Assembly (NCBI RefSeq): GCF_012489685.1
Contig: NC_080042.1
Location: 10,988,150-11,052,149 of the forward strand
Direction of reading: 5' to 3'
Source of the DNA: Lotus japonicus
Taxonomy: Eukaryota > Streptophyta > Magnoliopsida > Fabales > Fabaceae
DNA: 64,000 nt
Below are positions 11,899 through 26,017 of the stretch, one piece after another; the stretch's first letter is position 1; each line of letters starts with the position of its first letter. Made by a program: the position numbers and the translations under genes. Under the pieces are notes generated by a model, which did no database searches, was not told the origin of the DNA, and saw only the letters and a program-made list of their open reading frames with translations.

Positions 11899-14800
11899 TC
11901 AACCATGGTATAGCTTCAACCTTTGTCCATTAACAGTGAAAGACTCCTTAGACTTTGGTTCCTCGATCTCAATAGCACCATGAGGAAAGACTTTCTTAAT
12001 AGTAAAAGGTCCTGACCATTTGGACCTGAGCTTCCCAGGGAATAATCTCAACCTAGAATTATAGAGCAGAACTTGCTGCCCTGGGACAAACTCTCTTTGG
12101 ACAATTTTTCTATCATGCCATTTCTTTGTTCGCTCTTTGTAAATACTAGCACTTTGGTAAGCCTGAATTCTAAACTCATCTAATTCATTCAATTGTAAAA
12201 GTCTTTTCTCACTAGCATCCTTAGTATCAAAGTTTAGAAATTTCGTAGCCCAATAAGCTTTATGCTCTAACTCTACAGGTAAATGACAAGATTTTCCATA
12301 AACAAGTTGGTAAGGGGACATGCCAATAGGAGTTTTAAATGCAGTACGGTAAGCCCATAAAGTATCATCTAATTTCTTGGACCAGTCCTTCCTAGACGTA
12401 CCTACCACTTTTTCTAAAATACGCTTCAACTCCCTATTAGATATCTCTACCTGTCCACTAGTTTGAGGATGATAGGGGGTAGCTACCTTATGATTAACTC
12501 CATATTTCTCTACAAGAGAATCAAAAGCTCTATTGCAAAAATGCGTACCACCATCACTAATAATCGCCCTAGGAATTCCGAACCTTGAAAAAATATTCTT
12601 CTTTAAGAAAGCAATCACTACTTTAGCATCATTTGTTGAGAGGGCTGATGCTTCAACCCATTTTGAAACATAATCAACAGCTACTAAAATATACTGACAT
12701 CCATATGAAGGTGGGAAAGGTCTCATGAAATCAATGCCCCATACGTAAAAAATTTCAACTTCTAAAATATTATTTAGGGGCATCTCATTCTTCCTAGATA
12801 TGTTACCAGTTCATTGACAGCGATCACATCTCTCAACAAATGAGCGACTATCCTTAAATAGTGAGGGCCAATAAAAACCACTTTGTAGGACTTTCGCAGC
12901 TGTCCTTTCACCACTAAAATGACCTCCATAATCAGAACCATGACAATGCCACAATATGTTTTCTACTTCTTCTTCAGGCACACACTTCCTAATCACACCA
13001 TCTGAACAAAGTTTATATAAAAAAGGTTCATCCCACAAATAAAATTTCACATCATGCAAAAATTTCTTCTTTTGTTGCCAATTCATCTCTTGGGGTAACA
13101 CACCACCAACCTTATAATTAGCAAAATTTGAATACCATGGCAAAGTAGAAGAAAGGGAAAAGAGTTTCTCATCTGGGAACTCCTCAGAAATAGGAGTTTC
13201 GGAAGATTCTTCGCCTTCAATTCTGGATAGATGGTCAGCAACTCCGTTGTCCTTCCCCTTCTTGTCTTTGATCTCCAGATCAAACTCTTGAAGAAGCAAG
13301 ATCCATCTGATCAACCTGGGCTTGGAATCCTGTTTAGAAAATAAATGCTTCAAAGCAGAATGGTCAGTATGCACAATAACCTTGGATCCTACCACATATG
13401 ATCTAAACTTCTCACAGGCAAAAACTACAGCTAGTAATTCTTTCTCAGTAGTTGAATAATTTCTCTGTGCTTCATTTAAAACCTTACTAGCATAATAAAC
13501 CGCATGCAATGTTTTTTCTCTCTTTTGACACAACACAGCTCCTACAGCTATATCACTAGCATCACACATTATCTCAAAAGGTAAAGACCAATCAGGTGCA
13601 ACTATCACAGGAGCAGTCATAAGTATTTGTTTAATCAAATTAAAAGCACTAACACAATGTTCATCAAACAGGAATGGAGCATCTTTCTCAAGCAAATTTG
13701 TCATGGGTTTAGCAATTTGTGAAAAATCTTTAATGAATCGTCTATAGAAACCCGCATGACCTAAAAAACTTCTAACATTTTTCACATTAGAAGGGGGAGG
13801 GAGTTTATCAATCACTTCAACTTTTGCTCTATCTACTTCTATCCCCTTTTCAGAGACACGGTGACCAAGAACAATCTCATCTCTAACCATAAAATGGCAT
13901 TTTTCCCAGTTTAAAACTAAGTTTGTTTCTTGGCATCGTTCCAATACAAGAGTAAGATTATGCAAGCATTCATCAAAAGTAGGACCAAACACAGAAAAAT
14001 CATCCATAAATATTTCAATACAGTGTTCAATAAGACCAGAGAAAATAGCAAACATACATCGTTGAAAAGTTGCAGGAGCATTGCAAAGCTCAAAGGGCAA
14101 TCTCCTATAAGCAAACACCCCGTAGGGACAAGTAAAAGCAGTTTTCTCTTGATCTTCAGGTGCAACAACAATTTGATTATATCCAGAATAAGCATCTAGA
14201 AAACAATAATATATATGTCCAGCTAACTTTTCAAGCATTTGATCAATAAAGGGAAGAGGGAAGTGATCTTTCCGGGTGGCAGAGTTAAGCCGCCGGTAAT
14301 CTATACAAACTCTCCATCCCGTAACTTGTCTAGTTGGGATCAATTCGTTGTTCTCATTCGGAACAACAGTGATTCCCCCTTTCTTGGGAACCACTTGAAC
14401 AGGGCTAACCCATTCACTATCAGAAATCGGGTAGATGATACCCGCATCAAGTAATTTAATTACTTCCTTTCTCACAACTTCTTTCATAGTTGGATTAAGT
14501 CCCCTTTGAGGTTGAACCACAGGCTTATATTCATTTTCCATTAAAATTTTATGCATGCAAATTGTGGGGCTTATGCCCTTAATGTCTTCAATGGTCCAAC
14601 CTAAAGCAGATTTATGTTCTCTCAAAACTCTTAGGAGTTTCTCTTCCTCAAGAAGAGATAAAGACTTGTTTATAATAACTGGTTTTGTTTCACCCTCTTC
14701 AAGATAAGCATATTTGAGGGTGGAAGGTAATGGTTTCAATTCAGTTTTCTCTTTCTTAGCAGGAGTTTCATCATCCCTTGTTAATTCTTCTTTCCAAATT

Positions 14801-17130
14801 CTCCTTTGGTAAGGAAAAGACTCTAATTGGTTAACAACAACACTCACTACTTCATCATTCAATTCTAAGTCGTCTAACTCTAGACCTTCCATTATCACCG
14901 CTTCATAAGGATCCTTCATAGATATTCTCATAAATTCCTTACACACAAACTCATCTACTACCTCAACTCTAAACACATCATCTTCTTTGTTTGGGTGTTT
15001 CATATTTTTCCACACAGAAAATGTCACTCTCTCATCAGCTACCCTAAGGTCCATGGTTCCCAATTCTACATCTATTAACGCCCTTCCAGTAGCTAGGAAT
15101 GGTCTACCCAAAATGAGAGGGACCCTAGTGTCTTCTTCCATATCTAACACCACAAAGTCCACAGGAAAAACAAATTTATCAACTCGTACTAGCACATCCT
15201 CTACTATTCCATAAGGTGTCTTAAGTGACCTATCAGCTAACTGGAGCGAGATCATAGTAGGGGTGACTTCTCCTATATCTAATCGTTCAAACATGGTCAA
15301 ATGCATCAAATTAATGCTAGCTCCTAAATCACACAAGGCTCTTCCTACGGCTAGACCTTCTATGTCAACAAATATTGTGAAGCTACCAGGATCTTTCAGT
15401 TTAGGAGGGAGCTTCTTTTGTAGAATAGCACTGCATTCCTCAGTTAACATTATAGTTTCACTCTCCTCACTTAGTTTTCTTCTCCTTGACAAAATGTCTT
15501 TCATGAATTTAGCATAAGTGGACATTTGCTCCAATGCTTCAGAAAAAGGAATGTTAATTTGAAGCTTCTTAAAAACTTCTAAAAATTTTGAAAATTGTTT
15601 TTCCAAATTGTTTTTTACTAAAGCATTGGGGAAATGGATTTTTCCACAACTAGCAGAAATTTTTTTATTTTCTTTATTCTCATTCACTAACCTATCTTCA
15701 CTCTGTTCTTTTTCCTTACTTATCATTTCAGATTCACTTTTATTTCTAGCCTCACTCTTATTCTCTTCACTATCTTTTTTCTTTTCAATTTCATGCATCA
15801 CTTTCCCACTTCTTAGAGTAACAACAGAAATATTTTCCTTGGGGTTTGGCACAGTGTTGCTAGGAAACATACCTGGAGGTCTTTCAACGAGTTGTTTTGA
15901 GATTTGACCAACCTGGTTCTCCAAATTTTTGATTGAAGCCTCTTGGTTCTTGAAATTATTGCGAGATTCATTGATGAAACTCTTGGTAATTTGAGCTAAT
16001 TCCCCCATAATATCTTCCAAGTTCTTGTTTCCAGCTCCTTCATCTTGTTGAGGTGGCTGCCTTTGTTCCTGATAATGACCCCGCTGGTTGGAATATTGTC
16101 TTGGATCGCCTGATTGAGTTGACTTATTTTTCCCTCCCCAAGAGAAGTTGGGGTGATTCCTCCATCCTGCATTATAAGTATTGGAATATGGATTATTTGG
16201 GGGGTTAGTAAGTATTTTTACCTCCTCATCAAATTTTGCATCATCATTGCCCACATGACAGTCATCCAAACGCTTCACTATGACATCCATTTTCTGAGAC
16301 AACTTCTTATTTGAGGCTAGAACGGCATCATATGTCTCTACTTCTTGAACACTTTTTCTGTTCTGCCTGTCGTTGTTGGAATGCATAGCTCTGGCTGCCA
16401 GATTATTAATTATCTCTAAGGCTTCACTAGTGGGCAACACATCAAAAGCTCCACCTGGAGCTGTAGTATCTAATTTGTCTCTGGTATAGTCATTCAATGC
16501 AGTATAAAAAATTACTACCTGATCAGTAAGAGAAATATTATGGCTTGGGCATTTCCTTAGAAGCTCATTGAACCGTTCCCATGCCTCATATAAGTTCTCT
16601 TGATCCATCTGAAGAAAGGAGTTGATCTCTTGCTTTAACTTCCTCGTGCGGGTTGCTGGAAAAAACTTTGACGTAAATTTCTTGGCTAGGTCATCCCATG
16701 ATACAATACTGTGTGGAGGTTGATACCTCAACCAAGTTGCAGCAGAATCCCTTAAGGAAAAGGGAAACAACATCAACCTTACTGTGTCTAGAGTGATTCC
16801 CTGTTTCTTCAATGGGGTGCATTGCTCTGTGAATGTAGCCATATGAGCATATGAATCTTCGAGTATACTCCCTCCAAATTGGTGTTGGCTCACTAGGTGC
16901 ATGAAGTGAGTTGGCACTTGGAAATTTTCTGGAACATCAGTAGGTGGAACAATACTTCCCTCAAATTCAAAGCTTATGGCAGGGGTAGTTATCTCTCTAA
17001 TGGATCTCCTGGCATTCTGTTCTTCTAACTCTCTGTCTCGCTGAATTCTCCGGGCTTCATAATCTGCATCATATCGCCCTTCAAATTCAGCTCGAATCCT
17101 CGCCTCAATCTGTTCTGGTGTCTCAGCCAT
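11899..17130 (-). pseudogene. Athila gag-pol polyprotein, tandem copy 1, stop in integrase
   Basis: Reads from ATG 17130 to a TGA at 12811-12813 (1439 aa), then on in the same frame to a stop at 11899-11901. Order: gag (residues about 60-290), protease with CDLGAS near 595, reverse transcriptase with FMDDFSVFG near 1043, RNase H, and the integrase HHCC finger at the end of the first frame. After the TGA come the D,D,E core and C-terminal domain. The element at 1-4905 has Arg (CGA) where this one has TGA, the signature of C-to-T change at a CpG. In the N-terminal gag the start (MAETPEQIEARIRAEFEGRY) is complete. The primer site and LTR lie upstream at 17322-18783. Apart from that single stop I see no lesion, but the 3' LTR is missing. 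Confidence 0.93.
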
Positions 17131-17321
17131 TGTTTTTGCTTGTTTTTGCTTTCTCTGTTGAGCTCGATTCTTCCGAGCAGTCTTCTCGATCTCAGGATCA
17201 AAAAGAAGGGAATTACGATCAACGGTACCTCACATACACTAGCAAACAAATGTTAGTAACACCAGCACAATAAAAGCAAAAAACTTGAAATAGGTTCTAT
17301 TATTCTAGACTAAAGCGCAAT

Positions 17322-17338
17322 CCCCGGCAACGGCGCCA
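17322..17338 (-). other. Primer binding site, tRNA-Asp type (Athila copy 1)
   Basis: On the minus strand this reads TGGCGCCGTTGCCGGGG, the 3'-end complement of plant tRNA-Asp used by Athila-like elements. It lies a few bases inside the LTR end (LTR terminus ..GTTATCA at 17345). The identical site of the second copy is at 26209-26225. Confidence 0.85.
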
Positions 17339-17344
17339 AAAACT

Positions 17345-18783
17345 TGATAACTCCTAGGCAAGTGTACCTATTTATTAAGTAGTATTAAAATATCGAACTC
17401 AAGGATTGCGGTTGTCCAAATCAATTTCACCTATTAAATAACTAAAAAAGAGTAGTAAAAAGGTTTTGGGGGTAAATAATTGTTGTTGAAAACGAACTTA
17501 ATTGAAAGTTGAAGAATTCAGTGAAAAGCAAGTACGCAGTATTGAAAGCAATCAAAAGGGGAAGTACCTGGGGTAGGATTTCATCAATTTCACTTATGTT
17601 CTTAATAGACTAATTAACTCATGAATTATCTAACTTATTTATGGTGCTTGCCTAAGTTTCTACGTGATAATCTCTTAACTACGCAGAACTTCCAATTAAA
17701 CTGCTAACATTAATCTCTTAGTTCCTAGACGAATTCAATTGGAGAATTAAAACACTTAGTTACTAGCCAACACAATTAGAAGTTACCCTTATCTCTAAGG
17801 CGTAGGAGTTCCTAATAAATTCCTCATCGGATCCCTATTTTCTACCGATTTCTCAATCGCATACAAAATAGCAAAGTTAATCTTCATGCATAAAGATTCA
17901 TAGATAAAAGATGAGAAATTCATAAATAAAAATAGGATTCATGAATCAAAAAGTAAATCAAAACATAAGGTCAAGAGAATCAAACCGAACACCCCAAGTA
18001 CCTACGGATGTTTAGCCAAGCATGGCTTCCATGATCAAATAAATTATTGAAATAAAAAGAGTTCTTCAAAAAGCTCAAAGTGGTGCTAGGGTTAACTCCA
18101 AGGAAAAAAAAAACTCAAGAACGGCTGCTGCTCTCAATACCCAAAAAGTTCCGTTTCATACTCATTGCAATATATCCCTTATATATATTAGCTGCCAATC
18201 ACGCTGGTTTTTGCATCACGTCTTGATTTTTCCCTTTTTTTAATGTATCACGTGACCTTCTCTCTCTCTGGCTGATAATGCTTTTGTCAACACCTGCGAC
18301 GTGTCGCGTTACCATTGGACGGAGGTTAAAGGGGCGGATTCCAGTGCTTCTCGCACCACCGTCTTACGGTGGACCCTCAGAAGGATGGAGCCACGTGTTG
18401 GAAAGAGAATCCGCAGCCGTCCACTTCAGCACGTGCACTGTAGCTCCGTGGACTATCACCACCGGATCAGAGCCTTTTTTCCTGATTTTCTCTTTTCCTT
18501 TTATTCCGAAAATCCTAAATAAAAAATAACAAAATAAATCAAAATAAAATACTAAAAAGATAATAATTCAAAATAAAACATATCCTAAAAATAAAATAAC
18601 TTAAATCCTAAAAAATCTAAATAAAAACCATAAAAATATATAAAAATACTAAAAACCACATAAAAATAGTAAAATGCGTGAAACAATCATGGAGTGACCT
18701 GAAATGACTAAAATATCTTAGATAATATATTAAAATGCATGCAAATAAACTAGGAAAATAACCTTAAATCCCGGGTCACATCA
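17345..18783 (-). mobile_element. Shared middle LTR of the Athila tandem pair
   Basis: About 1439 bp, reading on the minus strand from TGATGTGACCCGGG (18783) to GGAGTTATCA (17345). It serves twice. The primer site of copy 1 follows it at 17338, and the polypurine region of copy 2 ends at 18784 directly before it. It therefore acts as 5' LTR of copy 1 and 3' LTR of copy 2. It is nearly identical to the LTR at 26232-27668; the visible difference is at the outer tip. A TATA-like AT run is near 18175-18190. The open frames 18278-18529 inside it are chance frames repeated in both LTRs. Confidence 0.9.
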
Positions 18784-20785
18784 CACCCATATACTCAACG
18801 ACAGCTTGTCCTCAAGCGAAAACTTAAGGTTGCTTGTCCTCAAGCTCAAGAAAATAGTTCAAAGCAAGATGCTAGTATACATATTTTCACAAAGATACAT
18901 GGGATGAGGTACTCAAAATAGTTCATGGAGAAAATTAAGCTTTAAAAACTGAGTAACCTTTAGTAAGTGCAAACAAGAATTATATAAAATACCAAGATGT
19001 GGGGTTTCACATTTTATTCCTAATTCCCCAACCCCATATTGAGAATCCACTAATGATGGCCAACAGTCTTATTTTATTATGAGCACACACATGTTCTTTC
19101 CTTTTCAATTTAGCTTTTTTCCCAACCCTTCACAGTTATTACCAACTCAGGGAGAAATTATTTTCTTTTATTTAACAAGGTCAGAATATGATTGGGGGTA
19201 TGCTCAGTGGTGCAAATACTTCCCATTCCCTTACTCACATCCTTACCCCATTTTTTTTTAGCACTTTAGCTTTACTTTCACATGTGTGCCCCATTTTTAA
19301 CCTCACAACCAAAAAGAGTGTAGACTCAATATAAAGATTAAAAGGAAAACTATATATTTTATGCATTATCCCCACTAACCTGGAATCTTAATAACCTTGC
19401 TGCACTTTCCCAAAACTCACTGAAGTCTCTATCACCTCACTCTCCCTATGTTCCACAAGTTTCACTCACACTCTTGCATCAAACACTTTTTATTATAACT
19501 ACTAGCATCAAACCCAAAACATATATTAAAAACAACAAGCATTATTCAAGCATAAAAGTGTGAATACAAAGAATCCAAGGCATGTGCATACTAGTGTGTG
19601 CAATCGAAATAACTAAATGCTAAATGCATGATCATGAAATTAAATGAGAGATGAGTGGTTCAGTAAAACTCCCTGTACTCAGATTAGGTGCAAACTTGAA
19701 AGCACCAGGACATGGTCAGTTGGACCCTCTAACTCAGATTAATTCCTGTAAAATCACTTAATCCTTGCAAAAATGAGCACAGAAATTAAAACACCACAAC
19801 ATAACTCAAATAATTCATGAGAACACTAAGACTCAAAAAAAAAAAAATAGAAACTCAAACTAAAAAGAAAAATCTTTTTTTTTAATTTATAATATTTTTA
19901 AAATTTTCTAATTTTTCCTGAAATTTTTATATATATTTTTTCCAGAAAATTGAAGAGAAGGGAAAGAAGAATAAAACGACGTGAATGAGAAAAGGAAATA
20001 GAGAAGACGAATACGTGACTAATAAAACAAAAGGGAAAGAGATTGTTTTTAATTTTTTTTTTATAAATGAGATAAGTTTTAGATAAAAACCAAATCTTTT
20101 ATTATTATAAATGGCTATAGCACCAACCTTTCAAAGGAACCGCGCCAAATTAGTGCTGGAAATTCAAGCCCACCCTTAGCTCATGCTATAGCCTGGAAAT
20201 TGCCTTGAAATAGCATCGTTTTCGTGCTGCAATTTCCAATGTCCGTGACTAGCAGTATTTCTTCTTCTTCTTTTTCTTCTTCTTCTTCTTCTTCTTCTTC
20301 TTCTTCTTCAAGCCCACCCTTAGCTCATGCTATAGCCTGGAAATTGCCTTGAAATAGCATCGTTTTCGTGCTGCAATTTCCAATGTCCGTGACTAGTAGT
20401 ATTTCTTCTTCTTCTTCTTCTTCTTCTTCTTCTTCTTCTTCTTCTTCTTCTTCTTCTTCTTCTTCTTCCTTCTTCTTCTTCTTCTTCTTCTTCTTCTTCT
20501 TCTTCTTCTTCTTCTTCTTCTTCTTCTTCTTCTTCTTCTTCTTCTTCTTCTTCTTCTTCTTCCTTCTTTTTTTATACTAACATTAACAATAAGAAAACAA
20601 AAGCAGTATAAAAAAATTAAACCTAAGAAACCAAAACGAAATAGGAATTAAAACTAAAGAAATAAAATTAAAACTATCACTTGGGTTGTCTTCCAAGAAG
20701 CGCAATTTTATAGTCTTTGCTAGACTTCCCTCCATGATTATTGCGAAGGGGACAAATTCAGGGAAGTTTTCCCGCGAGTAATTTC
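18784..20785 (-). other. Athila copy 2: 3' untranslated region with polypurine tract
   Basis: Two kilobases without a credible gene between the pol stop (20786) and the LTR. The LTR-proximal end on the minus strand contains CTTGAGGACAAGCTGTCGTTG, repeated in part as a second CTTGAGGACAAGC motif, then GAGTATATGGGTG before TGATGTGACC, like the element at 6238-6268. The middle is AT-rich. The pol-proximal 620 bases carry the TTC arrays. No env-like frame is present. Confidence 0.7.
20167..20563 (-). repeat. Expanded (TTC)n arrays with duplicated 95-bp unit
   Basis: Two copies of the AAGCCCACCC..GTATTTC unit (from about 20167 and 20309), each followed by TTC repeats: about 20258-20309, and about 20403-20563 with two interrupting CTTCC points. 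The equivalent arrays in copy 1 (11470-11678) are shorter and its outermost unit is cut. Long poly-Ser or poly-Phe frames across these arrays are artefacts. Confidence 0.88.
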
Positions 20786-23700
20786 TCAACCATGGTATAG
20801 CTTCAACCTTTGTCCATTAACAGTGAAAGACTCCTTAGACTTTGGTTCCTCGATCTCAATAGCACCATGAGGAAAGACTTTCTTAATAGTAAAAGGTCCT
20901 GACCATTTGGACCTGAGCTTCCCAGGGAATAATCTCAACCTAGAATTATAGAGCAGAACTTGCTGCCCTGGGACAAACTCTCTTTGGACAATTTTTCTAT
21001 CATGCCATTTCTTTGTTCGCTCTTTGTAAATACTAGCACTTTGGTAAGCCTGAATTCTAAACTCATCTAATTCATTCAATTGTAAAAGTCTTTTCTCACT
21101 AGCATCCTTAGTATCAAAGTTTAGAAATTTCGTAGCCCAATAAGCTTTATGCTCTAACTCTACAGGTAAATGACAAGATTTTCCATAAACAAGTTGGTAA
21201 GGGGACATGCCAATAGGAGTTTTAAATGCAGCACGGTAAGCCCATAAAGTATCATCTAATTTCTTGGACCAGTCCTTCCTAGACGTACCTACCACTTTTT
21301 CTAAAATACGCTTCAACTCCCTATTAGATATCTCTACCTGTCCACTAGTTTGAGGATGATAGGGGGTAGCTACCTTATGATTAACTCCATATTTCTCTAC
21401 AAGAGAATCAAAAGCTCTATTGCAAAAATGCGTACCACCATCACTAATAATCGCCCTAGGAATTCCGAACCTTGAAAAAATATTCTTCTTTAAGAAAGCA
21501 ATCACTACTTTAGCATCATTTGTTGAGAGGGCTGATGCTTCAACCCATTTTGAAACATAATCAACAGCTACTAAAATATACTGACATCCATATGAAGGTG
21601 GGAAAGGTCTCATGAAATCAATGCCCCATACGTAAAAAATTTCAACTTCTAAAATATTATTTAGGGGCATCTCATTCTTCCTAGATATGTTACCAGTTCA
21701 TTGACAGCGATCACATCTCTCAACAAATGAGCGACTATCCTTAAATAGTGAGGGCCAATAAAAACCACTTTGTAGGACTTTCGCAGCTGTCCTTTCACCA
21801 CTAAAATGACCTCCATAATCAGAACCATGACAATGCCACAGTATGTTTTCTACTTCTTCTTCAGGCACACACTTCCTAATCACACCATCTGAACAAAGTT
21901 TATATAAAAAAGGTTCATCCCACAAATAAAATTTCACATCATGCAAAAATTTCTTCTTTTGTTGCCAATTCATCTCTTGGGGTAACACACCACCAACCTT
22001 ATAATTAGCAAAATTTGAATACCATGGCAAAGTAGAAGAAAGGGAAAAGAGTTTCTCATCTGGGAACTCCTCAGAAATAGGAGTTTCGGAAGATTCTTCG
22101 CCTTCAATTCTGGATAGATGGTCAGCAACTCCGTTGTCCTTCCCCTTCTTGTCTTTGATCTCCAGATCAAACTCTTGAAGAAGCAAGATCCATCTGATCA
22201 ACCTGGGCTTGGAATCCTGTTTAGAAAATAAATGCTTCAAAGCAGAATGGTCAGTATGCACAATAACCTTGGATCCTACCACATATGATCTAAACTTCTC
22301 ACAGGCAAAAACTACAGCTAGTAATTCTTTCTCAGTAGTTGAATAATTTCTCTGTGCTTCATTTAAAACCATACTAGCATAATAAACCGCATGCAATGTT
22401 TTTTCTCTCTTTTGACACAACACAGCTCCTACAGCTATATCACTAGCATCACACATTATCTCAAAAGGTAAAGACCAATCAGGTGCAACTATCACAGGAG
22501 CAGTCATAAGTCTTTGTTTAATCAAATTAAAAGCACTAACACAATGTTCATCAAACAGGAATGGAGCATCTTTCTCAAGCAAATTTGTCATGGGTTTAGC
22601 AATTTGTGAAAAATCTTTAATGAATCGTCTATAGAAACCCGCATGACCTAAAAAACTTCTAACATTTTTCACATTAGAAGGGGGAGGGAGTTTATCAATC
22701 ACTTCAACTTTTGCTCTATCTACTTCTATCCCCTTTTCAGAGACACGGTGACCAAGAACAATCTCATCTCTAACCATAAAATGGCATTTTTCCCAGTTTA
22801 AAACTAAGTTTGTTTCTTGGCATCGTTCCAATACAAGAGTAAGATTATGCAAGCATTCATCAAAAGTAGGACCAAACACAGAAAAATCATCCATAAATAT
22901 TTCAATACAGTGTTCAATAAGACCAGAGAAAATAGCAAACATACATCGTTGAAAAGTTGCAGGAGCATTGCAAAGCTCAAAGGGCATTCTCCTATAAGCA
23001 AACACCCCGTAGGGACAAGTAAAAGCAGTTTTCTCTTGATCTTCAGGTGCAACAACAATTTGATTATATCCAGAATAAGCATCTAGAAAACAATAATATA
23101 TATGTCCAGCTAACTTTTCAAGCATTTGATCAATAAAGGGAAGAGGGAAGTGATCTTTCCGGGTGGCAGAGTTAAGCCGCCGGTAATCTATACAAACTCT
23201 CCATCCCGTAACTTGTCTAGTTGGGATCAATTCGTTGTTCTCATTCGGAACAACAGTGATTCCCCCTTTCTTGGGAACCACTTGAACAGGGCTAACCCAT
23301 TCACTATCAGAAATCGGGTAGATGATACCCGCATCAAGTAATTTAATTACTTCCTTTCTCACAACTTCTTTCATAGTTGGATTAAGTCCCCTTTGAGGTT
23401 GAACCATAGGCTTATATTCATTTTCCATTAAAATTTTATGCATGCAAATTGTGGGGCTTATGCCCTTAATGTCTTCAATGGTCCAACCTAAAGCAGATTT
23501 ATGTTCTCTCAAAACTCTTAGGAGTTTCTCTTCCTCAAGAAGAGATAAAGACTTGTTTATAATAACTGGTTTTGTTTCACCCTCTTCAAGATAAGCATAT
23601 TTGAGGGTGGAAGGTAATGGTTTCAATTCAGTTTTCTCTTTCTTAGCAGGAGTTTCATCATCCCTTGTTAATTCTTCTTTCCAAATTCTCCTTTGGTAAG

Positions 23701-26017
23701 GAAAAGACTCTAATTGGTTAACAACAACACTCACTACTTCATCATTCAATTCTAAGTCGTCTAACTCTAGACCTTCCATTATCACCGCTTCATAAGGATC
23801 CTTCATAGATATTCTCATAAATTCCTTACACACAAACTCATCTACTACCTCAACTCTAAACACATCATCTTCTTTGTTTGGGTGTTTCATATTTTTCCAC
23901 ACAGAAAATGTCACTCTCTCATCAGCTACCCTAAGGTCCATGGTTCCCAATTCTACATCTATTAACGCCCTTCCAGTAGCTAGGAATGGTCTACCCAAAA
24001 TGAGAGGGACCTTAGTGTCTTCTTCCATATCTAACACCACAAAGTCCACAGGAAAAACAAATTTATCAACTCGTACTAGCACATCCTCTACTATTCCATA
24101 AGGTGTCTTAAGTGACCTATCAGCTAACTGGAGCGAGATCATAGTAGGGGTGACTTCTCCTATATCTAATCGTTCAAACATGGTCAAATGCATCAAATTA
24201 ATGCTAGCTCCTAAATCACACAAGGCTCTTCCTACGGCTAGACCTTCTATGTCAACAAATATTGTGAAGCTACCAGGATCTTTCAGTTTAGGAGGGAGCT
24301 TCTTTTGTAGAATAGCACTGCATTCCTCAGTTAACATTATAGTTTCACTCTCCTCACTTAGTTTTCTTCTCCTTGACAAAATGTCTTTCATGAATTTAGC
24401 ATAAGTGGACATTTGCTCCAATGCTTCAGAAAAAGGAATGTAAATTTGAAGCTTCTTAAAAACTTCTAAAAATTTTGAAAATTGTTTTTCCAAATTGTTT
24501 TTTACTAAAGCATTGGGGAAATGGATTTTTCCACAACTAGCAGAAATTTTTTTATTTTCTTTATTCTCATTCACTAACCTATCTTCACTCTGTTCTTTTT
24601 CCTTACTTATCATTTCAGATTCACTTTTATTTCTAGCCTCACTCTTATTCTCTTCACTATCTTTTTTCTTTTCAATTTCATGCATCACTTTCCCACTTCT
24701 TAGAGTAACAACAGAAATATTTTCCTTGGGGTTTGGCACAGTGTTGCTAGGAAACATACCTGGAGGTCTTTTAACGAGTTGTTTTGAGATTTGACCAACC
24801 TGGTTCTCCAAATTTTTGATTGAAGCCTCTTGGTTCTTGAAATTATTGCGAGATTCATTGATGAAACTCTTGGTAATTTGAGCTAATTCCCCCATAATAT
24901 CTTCCAAGTTCTTGTTTCCAGCTCCTTCATCTTGTTGAGGTGGCTGCCTTTGTTCCTGATAATGACCCCGCTGGTTGGAATATTGTCTTGGATCGCCTGA
25001 TTGAGTTGACTTATTTTTCCCTCCCCAAGAGAAGTTGGGGTGATTCCTCCATCCTGCATTATAAGTATTGGAATATGGATTATTTGGGGGGTTAGTAAGT
25101 ATTTTTACCTCCTCATCAAATTTTGCATCATCATTGCCCACATGACAGTCATCCAAACGCTTCACTATGACATCCATTTTCTGAGACAACTTCTTATTTG
25201 AGGCTAGAACGGCATCATATGTCTCTACTTCTTGAACACTTTTTCTGTTCTGCCTGTCGTTGTTGGAATGCATAGCTCTGGCTGCCAGATTATTAATTAT
25301 CTCTAAGGCTTCACTAGTGGGCAACACATCAAAAGCTCCACCTGGAGCTGTAGTATCTAATTTGTCTCTGGTATAGTCATTCAATGCAGTATAAAAAATT
25401 ACTACCTGATCAGTAAGAGAAATATTATGGCTTGGGCATTTCCTTAGAAGCTCATTGAACCGTTCCCATGCCTCATATAAGTTCTCTTGATCCATCTGAA
25501 GAAAGGAGTTGATCTCTTGCTTTAACTTCCTCGTGCGGGTTGCTGGAAAAAACTTTGACGTAAATTTCTTGGCTAGGTCATCCCATGATACAATACTGTG
25601 TGGAGGTTGATACCTCAACCAAGTTGCAGCAGAATCCCTTAAGGAAAAGGGAAACAACATCAACCTTACTGTGTCTAGAGTGATTCCCTGTTTCTTCAAT
25701 GGGGTGCATTGCTCTGTGAATGTAGCCATATGAGCATATGAATCTTCGAGTATACTCCCTCCAAATTGGTGTTGGCTCACTAGGTGCATGAAGTGAGTTG
25801 GCACTTGGAAATTTTCTGGAACATCAGTAGGTGGAACAATACTTCCCTCAAATTCAAAGCTTATGGCAGGGGTAGTTATCTCTCTAATGGATCTCCTGGC
25901 ATTCTGTTCTTCTAACTCTCTGTCTCGCTGAATTCTCCGGGCTTCATAATCTGCATCATATCGCCCTTCAAATTCAGCTCGAATCCTCGCCTCAATCTGT
26001 TCTGGTGTCTCAGCCAT
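20786..26017 (-). pseudogene. Athila gag-pol polyprotein, tandem copy 2, same stop in integrase
   Basis: Displaced exactly 8887 bp from copy 1 and almost identical to it. I counted about eight amino-acid differences across both frames (for example E/K in the gag linker, N/Y before protease, L/M and I/R in reverse transcriptase, T/A in integrase). The same TGA interrupts integrase at 21698-21700, with the remainder continuing in frame to 20786. Domain order and motifs are as in copy 1. This copy has both LTRs (26232-27668 and 17345-18783) and a primer site, so it is structurally complete and lacks only an uninterrupted pol frame. Copy 2 reads RRMPF in reverse transcriptase where copy 1 reads RRLPF; Met is also found in the 1-4905 element. 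Confidence 0.93.

Noticed and set aside
18278..18529. Frames of 73-83 residues, repeated at 27165-27416
   Set aside because: They lie inside LTRs of the tandem Athila pair; repetition reflects the LTR, not gene conservation.
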